Assembly: GCA_002633005.1 (NCBI GenBank)
Contig: NMRA01000214.1
Location: 473,105-508,404, forward strand
Source: Phoronis australis
Taxonomy: Eukaryota > Phoronida > Phoronidae
Direction: 5' to 3'
Length of the DNA stretch: 35,300 nucleotides
Of this stretch, positions 11,101 through 19,296 are shown piece after piece (position 1 is the first letter of the stretch; every line of letters begins with the position of its first letter). The notes under the pieces are model-generated. The model had not been told where the DNA came from and did no database searches. It saw only the letters and a program-made list of their open reading frames with translations. The translations under genes were made by a program, and so were the position numbers.

Positions 11101-13805
11101 CGAATTTCTCTGTGTTCGCCCAATGAGACATTTAGTTGAGCACAGGACAAAAATGTGACTTACTATTGCATTATCATTATCTTCATCATTAAGTTATTAT
11201 TATTATTTGTTCAAAAGCTAGCCTTGAGACAGGATACAGTACTGGTTGACCGGTAAATGCTAACAAAAGATCCATTGTTGAAAAGAATTAATGTAAAACA
11301 TCTAAGCAAACACTAGATTTCATTATCTTTGTTTTATTAAGTTGTTCTCTGAGGCAATTAATATTACTTGACCAATTATCTAACGCATACAGGTGTACAC
11401 TATTGAGACTGTGTATATCAGTGTTACCGTTACTGTTTTTATTGTTTTTTTCAACAACGAAAGAAGCACACCCGGTGATGAATCAAGTCCGGGAGAGATG
11501 ACGAAACTGCTGTACACCGTACCACCTTGCGATCTTTGGTTCCAAAAGGGATCTTCATTTTATAATGTCATTTACACCATTCGTTGGTGAATGGAGCAAG
11601 GTAGTGTCAATGACTTGTTCGCTTTTGGTTATGTTGAAAGATTGAGTGCCTAATTCACCTGCATGGAGGCGTTCGAGGACGTGAAAAGCAGAAGCGTTTA
11701 TGGAAAACTTACGCGAAGTATCCCAATCTGTTGCATGTGCAGGTGACGTAATATTTTCCATCTTCAAGAACCGGTCGGCCAGAAAGACAGTGTGTGGTAT
11801 TCCAGTCTTCATACGCGTCAAACTTGTAACACTGACACGAACAAACAAATTAACTAACACGTGGTTCTCTACACAGTTTAGATTTAAAGTACATGTAATC
11901 AATGGCGAAAGTTATAAGAAATCTGATATCATATCCTCAACTTTTAGGAGTTATGAATACAAACACGTGTCATTGTCATTATCAGTCACGTACCTCACAG
12001 TATACAAAGACAAAGACAAAACTTCATTTTTGTTACGTGCACCGAACCACGGTACATTTACTTCTTCTGATTTGTTGATGATGTAGCTGATGGTATCACG
12101 AGAGAATTCCGTCAAGAGAGACGAAACATTTTGCCTTTTTACACATTTAAATTCAGAAAGGAAACAGACAGTTGCAAATAAAACAGCGAAAAATCACCGG
12201 TCCTTACTTGAATGCCATTCTGTGTCTCATTCAAGTCTCCGTGAACCGGTATCTTAACACTGAAGAGACTTCCTTCAACTGGAACCACGTCCATCACCGC
12301 CAGATGAACAGTTCTTTGGAAATTGTTCAACATCGGATTAACAAAGTGAATCCCAATTACGTCACTCATTCTCGTCGAGGTCAGAGGGAAAATGGCAGAG
12401 CTGTTCCAGGTCAACAGATCGTTGGGCAGCTGCTTCGTTACCAGGCAACCGCCATGGCATGTTTGTCCGTCACTGCAATTCCACAGAGTGAACATGTCCT
12501 CCATAGTCCTGTTGAGTTGCATCTGGAATGACACAATTGGGAGATTTTCACAGAAAAATGTCTTCGAAGTCCTGCGGCTCTCACTACCACAGCTAACTAG
12601 GAAGCGATGACTTGGGCCGCGCGGTCTGAAGCGGAATTGTGGGTCTTCTTCTTCTCCTTCTTCCGATACTAGACCAGGGTCCTGCTTCATGCAAGTGACT
12701 CAAGAGAAATTTGGTCCTGCGCTCCTACATGTACTTCCTTGATAAATGTTCACTCAAGTAAGTACAAGTGCGTCACAGTCATAATTTACAGAAATTATCT
12801 CCCTAACTATCAGTTATAAATATGTGTCTTTATATCCTCAGACATTAGTCGTTACACATTCCAGGTAATGTTATAAAAAGGTTTATTCACTCTCAATACG
12901 GTGACGCCTGTATATACAGCTGCTGAGGTTACTCCCAGACAAAGAATTTGAACAGTCCCGGTGAGTGCAATCGTTACGCGTCAAAGTTCTCCATTTGATG
13001 CACAATTTTAATAAATATTAGGGAGACGGTTAATAACCAGGTTCGTCTAGTCAAAAATTTCGGCGAAGAATCTTAACGTTTGTACGAGGAAATATTTAAA
13101 AAGACAGATAAGAAACACCCCGCTTAAACCTAAAAAGTTTAAAGCTCACCGTAGCTGTTTGAGTGATAGTCGAACAGTTGTGACACGCCACATTCAACGT
13201 CTTGCTGCTGATATCATCAAACAAGGTCATGTTCACCATCATGGAGAGTATATCGTCTCTGACGTCATAGGACATGTTGTTAGACATCCCGCGGCACAGG
13301 CTTTGCATGTAGCCATGCAAATCTGTCCAAAACTTATGAACGATTGCATCTTTTGGTTGTGTGTCAAGAATACCTTATTGTAAAAAGACGAACTGATGGT
13401 TATTCATGTGTATGGATACATGAAGGTGCATTTTTAATAACAGTGACGCATTGTAGATTTCCTAAAGCAAAGGGGTGTTTTGCATGACATGAATGAGAAA
13501 ATGAAGTGGTTGGTCGTGCAAACCTGTTGACGTCCAAGATAGGGTGAAGATCAAGTGACTTGAGGACTGAGCAATAAATGGGCATGCGCAACGTGTCAGG
13601 CAAAATTTTTTGTGGCGAATAAAGATAGCAACTTAGACGAGGAAAGATCGCAGCGCAAATTATCTACTATGTGAAAACAACAAATTTTATTGCTGTACTA
13701 TAATGACGAAAGCGGCGAAAACACTGGAACATTCTGTAGGCTGCGTTTTCCTAAAACATTTACATTTTAGACTATACCTGCATCAGCTTTGAGACGATTT
13801 TCCAC
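2096..13805 (-). CDS. GAIN/GPS-mucin-SEA single-pass membrane protein (multi-exon, 5' end not found)
   Basis: Rebuilt from thirteen exons on the minus strand whose splice sites and phases agree. In protein order: a GAIN-like region (exons at 13805, 13322, 12522) with several Asn-X-Ser/Thr sites; a four-cysteine GPS motif (exon at 11831); a Ser/Thr/Glu-rich mucin-like stalk of about 340 residues (exons at 9710, 9380, 7872); a SEA domain split over two exons (6508 or its copy at 6997, then 5652) with the self-cleavage signature GSIVV; a membrane helix (exon at 3889); and a tail of about 110 residues ending PEIV. The protein is about 820 residues as far as seen. The GPS is not followed by seven helices or a polycystin module, so this is neither an adhesion GPCR nor a polycystin. 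GPS and SEA are known to self-cleave into non-covalent heterodimers. A cell-surface adhesion or receptor role is inference. No start codon or signal peptide was found between 13.8 and 15.0 kb. Confidence 0.8.
3149..3298 (-). CDS. Gene A exon: cytoplasmic tail with basic phospho-site-like motif
   Basis: The acceptor is GGGTTTTACAG and the donor ATGG|gtaagt; 150 bp, phase 1 on both sides. It reads VRPTYTSAVPVKPEDG, then a basic stretch RNRRRSSVK resembling a basophilic kinase (PKA-type) site, then a Ser-rich segment ending SGRM. It has no cysteines or hydrophobic runs, as expected for a flexible cytoplasmic tail. Confidence 0.78.
3713..3889 (-). CDS. Gene A exon: transmembrane helix and juxtamembrane tail
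   Basis: The acceptor is CTACTTTACAG and the donor CCAG|gtattg; 177 bp, phase 1 on both sides. It reads DPTLNLGLILGSVIG, then a roughly 25-residue hydrophobic helix ending IVIAVKRG. The positive KRG stop-transfer sequence indicates an extracellular N-terminus. The tail continues with a Ser/Pro segment and QIQDGGDMGP. Confidence 0.85.
3890..5466. other. Gene A intron between SEA and membrane exons
   Basis: This is a phase-1 intron of about 1.6 kb. It contains a 24-bp tandem repeat at 4681-4749 and is otherwise AT-rich with no recognisable content. Confidence 0.6.
4681..4749. repeat. 24-bp tandem repeat, three copies
   Basis: Three near-perfect head-to-tail copies of a unit beginning ATAAACAGGGCGAAATTTAA. 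The last copy is slightly short. Intronic minisatellite. Confidence 0.85.
5467..5652 (-). CDS. Gene A exon: C-terminal half of SEA domain with GSIVV site
   Basis: The acceptor is TTTGTCTACAG and the donor AGTG|gtaaga; 186 bp, phase 1 on both sides. Joined to the exon upstream it gives TAVSGSIVVSFTLLPP, a match to the SEA autoproteolysis consensus (G|S-hydrophobic-V-V between beta2 and beta3). It continues with helical sequence (SAAIKALQILVHEESKVF) and ends around SLTVDGVKVPS. Established SEA domains of mucins break between this Gly and Ser during folding. Confidence 0.82.
6326..6508 (-). CDS. Gene A exon copy A: N-terminal half of SEA domain
   Basis: The acceptor is TGTTTACAG and the donor ATCAG|gtatgg; 183 bp, phase 1 on both sides. 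After the short linker SSTFEQEVGPKAK the peptide reads RLRFVFYEDFNAVV and then a helix with KRMDVKEERIVNITAVS. This is the beta1-alpha1-alpha2-beta2 half of a SEA fold. The intron splits the Gly codon of the cleavage signature supplied with the next exon. Confidence 0.78.
6815..6997 (-). CDS. Gene A exon copy B: N-terminal half of SEA domain
   Basis: 183 bp, phase 1 on both sides, same splice sites as the exon at 6508. It differs from that exon by about two bases, one of which changes Arg to Lys (TVKSQL for TVRSQL). Used together with copy A it would duplicate half a SEA domain in frame, which is unlikely to fold. Either one copy is skipped or, because an N lies between them, one is an assembly artefact. 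Confidence 0.5.
7430..8740. repeat. Older tandem duplication of mucin exon end plus intron
   Basis: Segments at about 7430-7865 and 8278-8725 align in the same orientation over the end of the mucin exon and the following intron. Shared landmarks include GAGTTTTTAATGAAACGAA, ACCACAACGCAACCAAAAAG and the donor region. By-eye identity is about 75-85 percent with indels, so this is a real, aged duplication. Confidence 0.75.
7720..7872 (-). CDS. Gene A exon: partial duplicate of mucin exon
   Basis: The acceptor is AATTTACAG and the donor GCAG|gtgaga; 153 bp, phase 1 on both sides, 51 residues. The peptide matches the last ~50 residues of the big mucin exon: SKTGKSSHIPYTDSGGQNTE here against SETGKSSQKPHTDSGGQNTK there. 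The match continues into the flanking intron, so exon end and intron were duplicated together. The acceptor lies inside what is coding sequence in the other copy. Confidence 0.65.
8577..9380 (-). CDS. Gene A exon: large mucin-like Ser/Thr/Glu-rich stalk
   Basis: The acceptor is GTCGTTACAG and the donor GCAG|gtgaga; 804 bp, phase 1 on both sides, 268 residues. It is dominated by Ser, Thr, Glu, Pro and Asn, with stretches such as VESSTPPMPSTPSETE and TATESPPETSTEND. It has no hydrophobic segment and no Cys. This is typical of an O-glycosylated extended stalk. The frame stays open past the donor to 8395, adding 60 codons with a short hydrophobic run (PLTIPIIFLVALW). The strong donor and the phase match to the next exon favour splicing, but a retained-intron isoform is possible. 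Confidence 0.82.
9634..9710 (-). CDS. Gene A exon: post-GPS linker, start of Ser/Thr stalk
   Basis: The acceptor is TTTATTACAG and the donor GCAG|gtattc; 77 bp, phase 2 in and phase 1 out. Joined to the GPS exon it gives FALFQGPSNDVSSTLSLQAS, then TTANDTA. Both neighbouring phases fit. The FALF following the GPS resembles the tethered-peptide strand of other GPS proteins. Confidence 0.7.
9711..11712. other. Gene A ~2-kb intron after the GPS exon
   Basis: This is a phase-2 intron between the GPS exon and the stalk. Open frames at 10182-10430 and 10716-10970 (minus) lack good splice sites in a compatible phase. Nothing else is recognised. Confidence 0.5.
11713..11831 (-). CDS. Gene A exon: GPS (GPCR proteolysis site) motif
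   Basis: The acceptor is TTCGTGTCAG and the donor TTCGC|gtaagt; 119 bp, phase 0 in and phase 2 out. The peptide starts CYKFDAYEDWNTTHC and ends YYVTCTCNRLGYFA, with the last codon completed by the next exon. The four GPS cysteines, the Trp of the W-N pair and the terminal F-A are all in place (pattern C..W....C..C.C.xLxxFA). In the usual cleavage triad H-L-(S/T), the His is Arg and the Ser/Thr is Gly here, so self-cleavage is doubtful. This frame differs from the longest open frame at this place, and the joined phases on both sides support it. Confidence 0.82.
12208..12522 (-). CDS. Gene A exon: GAIN beta-rich region upstream of GPS
   Basis: The acceptor is TGTCATTCCAG and the donor CAA|GTAAGG; 315 bp, phase 0 on both sides, 105 residues. 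It begins MQLNRTMEDMFTLWNCSD and ends around VKIPVHGDLNETQNGIQ. The alternating hydrophobic strands, the CSDGQTCHGGC cysteine cluster and the N-glycosylation sites (NRT, NCS, NSS, NET) fit the beta-sandwich that precedes a GPS. The longer open frame running upstream to 12690 crosses the acceptor and was not used. Confidence 0.7.
13150..13322 (-). CDS. Gene A exon: GAIN-like region with NMS/NMT sites
   Basis: The acceptor is TTGGACAG and the donor ACG|GTGAGC; 173 bp, phase 1 in and phase 0 out. The peptide begins LHGYMQSLCRGMSNNMSYD and later has ACHNCSTITQTAT. It contains three Cys and potential N-glycosylation sites (NMS, NMT, NCS), as expected for extracellular sequence. Its position before a GPS suggests the helical part of a GAIN fold. 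That assignment rests on context, not on recognised residues. Confidence 0.65.
13778..13805 (-). CDS. Gene A exon: 28-bp micro-exon, GAIN-like region
   Basis: A strong pyrimidine tract and CAG precede the exon, and CAG|gtatag follows it. The 28 bases read VENRLKADA plus one base. It enters in phase 0 and leaves in phase 1, matching the next exon at 13322. This is the most upstream exon I can connect; its upstream partner, which must end in phase 0, was not identified. Confidence 0.55.
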
Positions 13806-14527
13806 CTGAAAAGGAAACGGCAGTTGAGATCAGAAGGGGGTGTAAACGGAATACATTAAAGAGGAAAGACAAAAGCTTTTGGAGTTACATATTTTACTAA
13901 GGGCAACACCTAGTGGTGACACGCCCTATCCGTATACATCGCACGCAACGTGGTTACAGGAGATGATCATCATATGAAACATTCCCACTATAACGAGGCA
14001 ATGCTACAATTTAATGAAAGCGTCACAAGCAATCTTAGAGAGACACTATCTCAGCGTTAATTCCAGTTCTCTTTGCCCTTGACAACAAAAGCAAAGTGAC
14101 TTAAACGGAGCAGCAAAAGCTACGCATCTTGCTGTGGGTGCATTTAGTTTCACTGGGCAAACACTGTGACTGTCTCGCTACATTTAAAAGGATACCAAAC
14201 CCGGTTTTGGCACATTAACAGATACTAAAAACTACTTTCTCATCCAGTAATCTGAAACAAAACAATGCTCGGTAACCCACTAAGACTCCCAAATGTTTGG
14301 AGGAAGAACTTTAAACTCCTTTCAAAGTCTGCTAAACGAGAGAACGTGACCTACGCTTTTAGCGAATTACACGGCAACTGTGGGAAAAGACAACCCACCA
14401 AAGACCACAATGTCCAATCTGTTACATGGGGAACACGAGTTTGTAGAACTTGATTCCTGTCTTTAACTTGATCCATTAGCAGGTGACAGGACGAGGATTG
14501 GTTGAAATCAACAAAATAAGGTTTAGT

Positions 14528-14568
14528 CATGGGCGGCGCAACACTGAAAAAGTGGTGCGCCGCCCATG
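14528..14568. repeat. GC-rich hairpin (13-bp perfect arms, extended stem)
   Basis: CATGGGCGGCGCA and its exact reverse complement flank a 15-base centre. The centre itself pairs CACT with AGTG around a GAAAA loop. Altogether there are 17 base pairs with one A-G mismatch and a 5-base loop. The GC richness stands out against AT-rich surroundings. It could be a transposon remnant or a structured RNA element. Confidence 0.85.
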
Positions 14569-14812
14569 CGAGTATCATTTTGATACAGTCTTCTATGCCA
14601 GTACACACACCAAGATCTGGGCGTTTTGGAGGACCATTTCCACCACTTTTCTATAGTCTCCAGTCTTTTTCAACATAACCAGATATCGTTTGAATTCTTC
14701 GTAAAGGAAACACCAAAAACATTTGATTTCCTATTTAAAACTACATAACAGCTACATGTAGTTATTCAGTATCCCAACGAAAAGAATCCAAGATCAAACT
14801 CATCGGAAATTA

Positions 14813-14895
14813 CAGAGGGAGGAAACTGAGGGAGGGGTGGGATAAGGAGAGAGGGGTGAAGCAAGGGCGGGAAGGAATAGCAGGGAGTGGGCGCC
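14813..14895 (+). repeat. Polypurine tract with G-runs
   Basis: About 80 bases of almost pure A/G on the plus strand, with repeated GGGAGG, GGGG and GGGCGGG runs. Such tracts can form triplex or G-quadruplex structures. There is no coding sense. Confidence 0.7.
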
Positions 14896-15019
14896 ACAGA
14901 GAAAGAGGGATAGGTAGACTGTGGTCCATATTTAGTCCATGGTGCAATAAAACATGTGGTGCTTCTGTCACAATGCAAGTGGCTTGTAAACGCATTAAAT
15001 CTGCTTGACTTTAGTCGGT

Positions 15020-15293
15020 CTACATATTAGCAGTGTCAATGTACAGAAGTCCTGCCAGTTTAAGAAGTCGTTCGGTCCTCTGTTCACGTACTTCCTCAAC
15101 TGTCATGCTTTTCATCTTCGTTTTCTCGCGCTTTCTTCTGGACAAAGATTCCTCGACATTAGAACTTGACTCGCCTAAGGTTCGCTCCAAAGATGCGGCT
15201 ATCACAGGAGCAGAAACCTCTGGCAACCTCTTTAAAGTCACGACTTTATCGTTGGCTGATGCTTCGACATTGTCCAGTTCAGACTCGATGTCG
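15020..15293 (-). CDS. Gene B terminal exon
   Basis: The acceptor is a strong pyrimidine tract, TTTCTGTTTCAG. It enters in phase 2 and is open to TAG at 15020-15022. The sequence is rich in Glu, Lys, Arg and Ser and looks alpha-helical. The clean acceptor and codon pattern make this the best supported exon of the gene. Confidence 0.75.
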
Positions 15294-16455
15294 CTGAAAC
15301 AGAAACAAGTGAATTAAGATCGTCAAAATGAAAGATGAGATCTAACATAGCAACGTACATAAGCGTAGTGGGTTTGACAAAGTGCTACTAAAGAACCCGT
15401 ATGTCAAATGGAGACCCTTATTCCAGTAGGTCCTAAAAACATTCAGTTTTAGAATTGTTGGTTTCAAACAAGACGTGAACAATTGCGCTAACCGAAAGGA
15501 AAAGAAGGAAACAGACTAAGTTTTTATTAAAGAGGCTACCCACAAGTTCGGCTTGTAAAGCAGAGAGTTCATTTGTGGATGCACCCTGTGCTTACATTAT
15601 TATTTCGGGTGAAACCAGTAGGTCGGTCTCAAACCAGCATTAACACGTCAATTCGATTTCACATATGTTCTGTAACTAGAGTTTTGCGAGGTTTATACGC
15701 AAATGTTTCGGTTTCACCTCAGCTTGGTCTGATGTCCTGGCTGGGTTCTGTAGTCGCAGGAATCTCGCAAAGGAAGCTAGTGTGATCACGGAATTCGTTC
15801 GTTTTTCATCGCAATGTCTCACTCGCACAGTCTTGTGTGATCTTGCGTTTTCGCTAGTAGGTTCTCGCTTTTACGGAACGCACACCAGGTTCATAGTAAT
15901 TCATGTGAACCAGGCGCTATAGCAAGCTGTTTCAAATGGATGGGGGGGGGTGTACTATTTCAAGAACCACTTCCATAAAGTGCATGTTTGTAAATGATTA
16001 CCTGACATCTTTTGAAGATAAGACGTTAGTGTTAGCGTCACTGAACAGATTTCCAATCTTTTTCACCAATGGTCTTCTGGTATTGAGAACTTCTGGATTC
16101 TCCTTCACCACAACGGAATCGTCTAAAACGGATACTGTTATGCAATTGTCATGATTAATTGTTTCATGTTACGTGTATCAGCTATTCTTGTAAAGGGTAA
16201 ATCCTGTGATTGTTATTAAAACATCTGTGATATGTTTGTCACCTTTTAAGGCGTGTCATAGTGATGGCCTCATGTAAAATTTGAATTCCCTTCCACAAAA
16301 GAAGCATTGGCACACTTTGAAACGCAAAAGGGGCAGACGAGAAAAAGAAAGATGTAGCAAACATGCCAATTTACTCCCCTTTTGCTTACCTTCGCCGCTA
16401 GATAGTTCTCGGGCCACGGTGAGGAACACCACAAGATGGGGTATCAAAATGTACC
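15020..16455 (-). CDS. Gene B: small protein with hydrophobic N-terminal segment and charged tail (5' partial)
   Basis: Three minus-strand exons join in phase (16455-16390, 16122-16002, 15293-15020), giving about 153 residues seen. The first carries a hydrophobic run (YILIPHLVVFLTVARELSSG) that could be a signal peptide or membrane anchor. The middle reads VVVKENPEVLNTRRPLVKK. The last has a highly charged helical segment (SRRKREKTKMKSMTVEEVR) and ends GLLYIDTANM followed by TAG. I do not recognise the family. The exon with the start codon was not found; the first exon needs one base from an upstream exon. The gene lies upstream of gene A on the same strand. A secreted, or anchored cytosol-facing, charged protein is as much as can be said. 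Confidence 0.65.
16002..16122 (-). CDS. Gene B exon: middle
   Basis: The acceptor is ATCCGTTTTAG and the donor GTCAG|gtaatc; 121 bp, phase 1 in and phase 2 out. It reads DSVVVKENPEVLNTRRP, then GNLFSDANTNVLSSKDV. The phases fit both neighbours exactly. Confidence 0.7.
16390..16455 (-). CDS. Gene B exon: hydrophobic segment
   Basis: The acceptor is CTTATTTTCAG and the donor GAAG|gtaagc; 66 bp, phase 1 on both sides. It encodes the hydrophobic run and ends SSGE. No in-frame ATG is present just upstream, so an earlier exon must exist. Confidence 0.6.
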
Positions 16456-17890
16456 CTGAAAATAAGGAGAAATTTATATTCAAAGATACATTCGCTAAAT
16501 TTTGGACAAGCAGTCAAATTTTCTATGTATTTTCGTCTGCTCAAAGGTGCATGGGGCCGGGTTTGAATCTGTTATTTTACGACTATGGATCGATTCCGAA
16601 GGCAATATCATCAGAGCGTTCGCAGAGCTAGTTCCTTGTGAAAAAAGAAAGATCTCGAAAGATATCGAGTGTTTCGCGAATATTCTCGGGAGCTTACAAG
16701 CCTGTCCTAGCAAAATGGCAGCCACTGAAGTAATATGGTCGGTGCGGTTGAGATGTTGAATTATGGGTTATGGAATTGAATACATTGTTTCCGTTCCATA
16801 AACGAAGATTGTGCAACTTGATACATTGCGGTCTTCGGAACTCCGGTAACGCCTTTTGGCAACACTGGTCTCCCGAGTCATATGTGACCCGACATACAGT
16901 TCTGTCACTTATTGGTTTATCATGCGACCAGCGATGCTTTTTTCCTCGGATTTCTTCATCGGCATGTTTCGGCATGCACTTCGGGGCACCTCGAGTATTA
17001 TCGTAGCCTCAACGATGGTACAGCTTCAAATTAATCTGGAAGACCTCGGGTATTGTGGTAGTCTCAAACATTACCATTGAGGACCATTAAGATTAAAGAT
17101 GATTCGAAACAATCAACAGACTAACATCTTATACATAATTGAAGTGTTCTTGAAAAATAAGATGCAATTACTTTGCAGGCATTAACATTCATTGTATTTG
17201 GCAAGTCATGGTCTTAGCGTTGTCAAAGTATTGTAGGAACTGAATTTACGTGTATTGTCTTTCAAGGTTTTAAAACTACACATGCACAAAATTATGACAT
17301 CAGTTACATCAAATTAATGCAAAATTCTTATGTTATTATTATGTATATGAAAGCATTTACGCACATTCTCCTGTTCTCATCATAAAGTGTTTTCACAAAA
17401 TAGTTTTTGTTCTTTTGTTTCGCTCATACGTGCATGCTTGCGTTTCGTTGCTTTAAATGCATTCGGGTAGTAAAATACCTTAGAAATACAGTGAAATTTG
17501 AAAATTCATTCCGTATTTAATTAATAGGATGATCTGTTATAATTTCAGAACAATTTCATAGAAAAAAACGTAAAATATTGTCCGATGTTTCTTTTTCTTC
17601 AATTCGCTCTATAGAATGTGACGATGGACTTTGCTTTGAGGAAGTCAGGTAGTCCAAAATATTTAAGGGAAAAGTGACATTATCGACGCGAGATGAGTCT
17701 CAACGTAGTTTCAAATCTGTAACCCCTGCGGTCGAAGTAAAACCTGACGGAGGGCTAAATCTTAAAGATGTGTAGCAGGAACTAAACGACAATGCTATTT
17801 TTACATAATCTATGCTAAACAAAGTGCAGTTGTATTCATTGACAACTTGTAAATGTGAAAACAAAAAATTCTAGGTGATCTTTGTACTAA

Positions 17891-17931
17891 TGACGTACAT
17901 TGGGGGCTTCCATAGCCCCAACATGACGTCA
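17891..17931. promoter_or_regulatory. CRE-like palindrome with nearby hairpin
   Basis: A perfect TGACGTCA (17924-17931) is the consensus CREB/ATF site. A half-similar TGACGTAC lies at 17891, and a small hairpin GGGGGCT..AGCCCC sits between them. It lies just downstream of the candidate first exon at 18003. Promoter function is inference. Confidence 0.35.
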
Positions 17932-17941
17932 CGATACTTAC

Positions 17942-18003
17942 CGGACACGGTTGAGTGATTTACGGCCGACAATTTTTGACACAAAACTCGTTCTTAAAAA
18001 CAT
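17942..18003 (-). CDS. Candidate first coding exon (mitochondrial-presequence-like)
   Basis: An ATG at 18003 has an in-frame stop two codons upstream. It opens a 20-codon frame, MFLRTSFVSKIVGRKSLNRV, that ends at a consensus donor (CCG|gtaagt) in phase 2. The peptide has many Arg/Lys and Ser and no acidic residue, like a mitochondrial targeting presequence. It does not join gene B directly: phase 2 into that exon hits a stop. Either a further exon intervenes or it belongs to another transcript. Confidence 0.3.
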
Positions 18004-19076
18004 TGGTCAGTTTTCAACCTAGTCCATGTTCACATCGCCGATGTATGTTGTGTTTTTAACTAATTTGACCAAGCAGTCTCAGAGATAAGGAATTATCCTG
18101 CAACTTTCACTTTAAACGCATTCAGTTGGAAAGTTACTGGACTTTATTTCATCGAGTGTCTTGCAGACAACGGCGCGAATAAAATAACAAAAACACAACG
18201 GATTTTAGATGGCACTTGAAAAACCAGATCGTATCAGCTCCAACAGTTTGTTCCACAGGATGAGCAAAAGCTGAAACCATAAACCGTATACTGGGCCAAT
18301 AACTTCAAAAACTTTATACAAAATATATTGAAAGTGATTCCAAAGTCAATTTGTCCATCTTTTACTACCGTAAGTGTAGACGTCTATCTGAAAAAACGAG
18401 CGAATATACGCCGAATTACCAGTTTACACCCCAAAGCCACCGTTTGTACGCGATTACTACGAACAGAGACAGCACCTAAATACGTAATACCAACGATCTT
18501 GAGACATTAACTATTAACAAGTATTTTCGTGTTAGATATGATCAGAAGTCACATTTGTAAAAAGATATAAAAAAAGAAAATTTTGGTAAAAATTGTCTTT
18601 AAAATGGATAATAGTGCGTCTAATTTAGGTGGCACGGTGTCACAATCAGAATTGTGATACATTCGCGTGCGGCATGTCATGCAGAGGCATAGAATTCCAA
18701 ATAGAGCTCTGATGACAACAATGACTTTGCCACGCGCTTTCAGCAATGGCCAATTCGTTCGCGCACCACAACTACAATAATAGAAAAACTTTTCAGTGGT
18801 AATGACATTCAAACGCCGCAAGGCTAATTTCACTTGCAACAAAACTTAACGCTTATTCATAAAGATGGTCTAGAGAACCACGTTATCCCCGCATGTGGTT
18901 CCACGTCACCGAGCCACTGTTTCATTGAGCTGCATATGTGCCTAACCTTCACAATTTATGGTCATGCGCTTAGCCGGGCTTTACTGTAACGCCTTTGCAT
19001 AACGCATTTGACCTAAGACAATAATTATTAAAATAAAAATAATAACGTTAAAACATCAAAATAATAGTAATAACAG

Positions 19077-19145
19077 CAGCGGTAGGAGCGGCGGCGGGAG
19101 CGGCGGGGGGAGCGGGAGCGGGAGGGGCAGTAGCAGTAGCAGTAG
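19077..19145 (+). repeat. G-rich compound microsatellite, G-quadruplex potential
   Basis: AGCAGCGG..GCGGCGGGAGC..GGGAGCGGGAGGGG is followed by an AGCAGT repeat. At least four GGG runs are spaced by 2-6 bases, meeting the usual intramolecular G4 pattern. It abuts an AT-rich AATAATA tract. Confidence 0.75.
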
Positions 19146-19296
19146 CTACAATATTATGAATATTCATATAATCAATGACAAATTCAACAATAAGTATTGT
19201 TTATGATTAATCAGTGACACATCGCAACTGTTTTTTCCAACACTTCAGAAATAAGATGGTGCTACGGTGAACTCGAGGCCACCTAAGTTACGACAA

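Larger units (their letters stand above)
13806..15019. other. Stretch between gene A and gene B; should hold gene A 5' exons
   Basis: The first exon and signal peptide of gene A should lie here or further upstream, but none was identified. The stretch contains a strong GC-rich hairpin (14528-14568) and a purine-rich tract (14813-14895). Confidence 0.4.
16456..19076. other. Mostly unassigned DNA upstream of gene B
   Basis: Apart from the candidate exon and CRE site, nothing is recognised. Overlapping open frames at 16694-17080 on both strands have no splice or family support. A diverged direct repeat of ~35 bp (16986 and 17042; pattern ACCTCGRGTATT) is present. Confidence 0.4.

Noticed and set aside
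11555-11902. 115-codon minus frame as the coding frame at the GPS exon
   Set aside because: The phase-0 splice chain uses another frame, which gives a clear GPS motif; this frame crosses both splice sites and has no domain.
12139-12690. 183-codon frame as a single exon with its own ATG
   Set aside because: A good acceptor at 12523 and donor at 12207 cut it to 105 codons in phase with both neighbours.
16694-17080. Overlapping frames on both strands near gene B
   Set aside because: No splice sites giving the phase needed by gene B, and no recognised family. A possible 27-bp micro-exon (TGGCTGCC...GGCTT|gtaagc) lacks an in-frame ATG.
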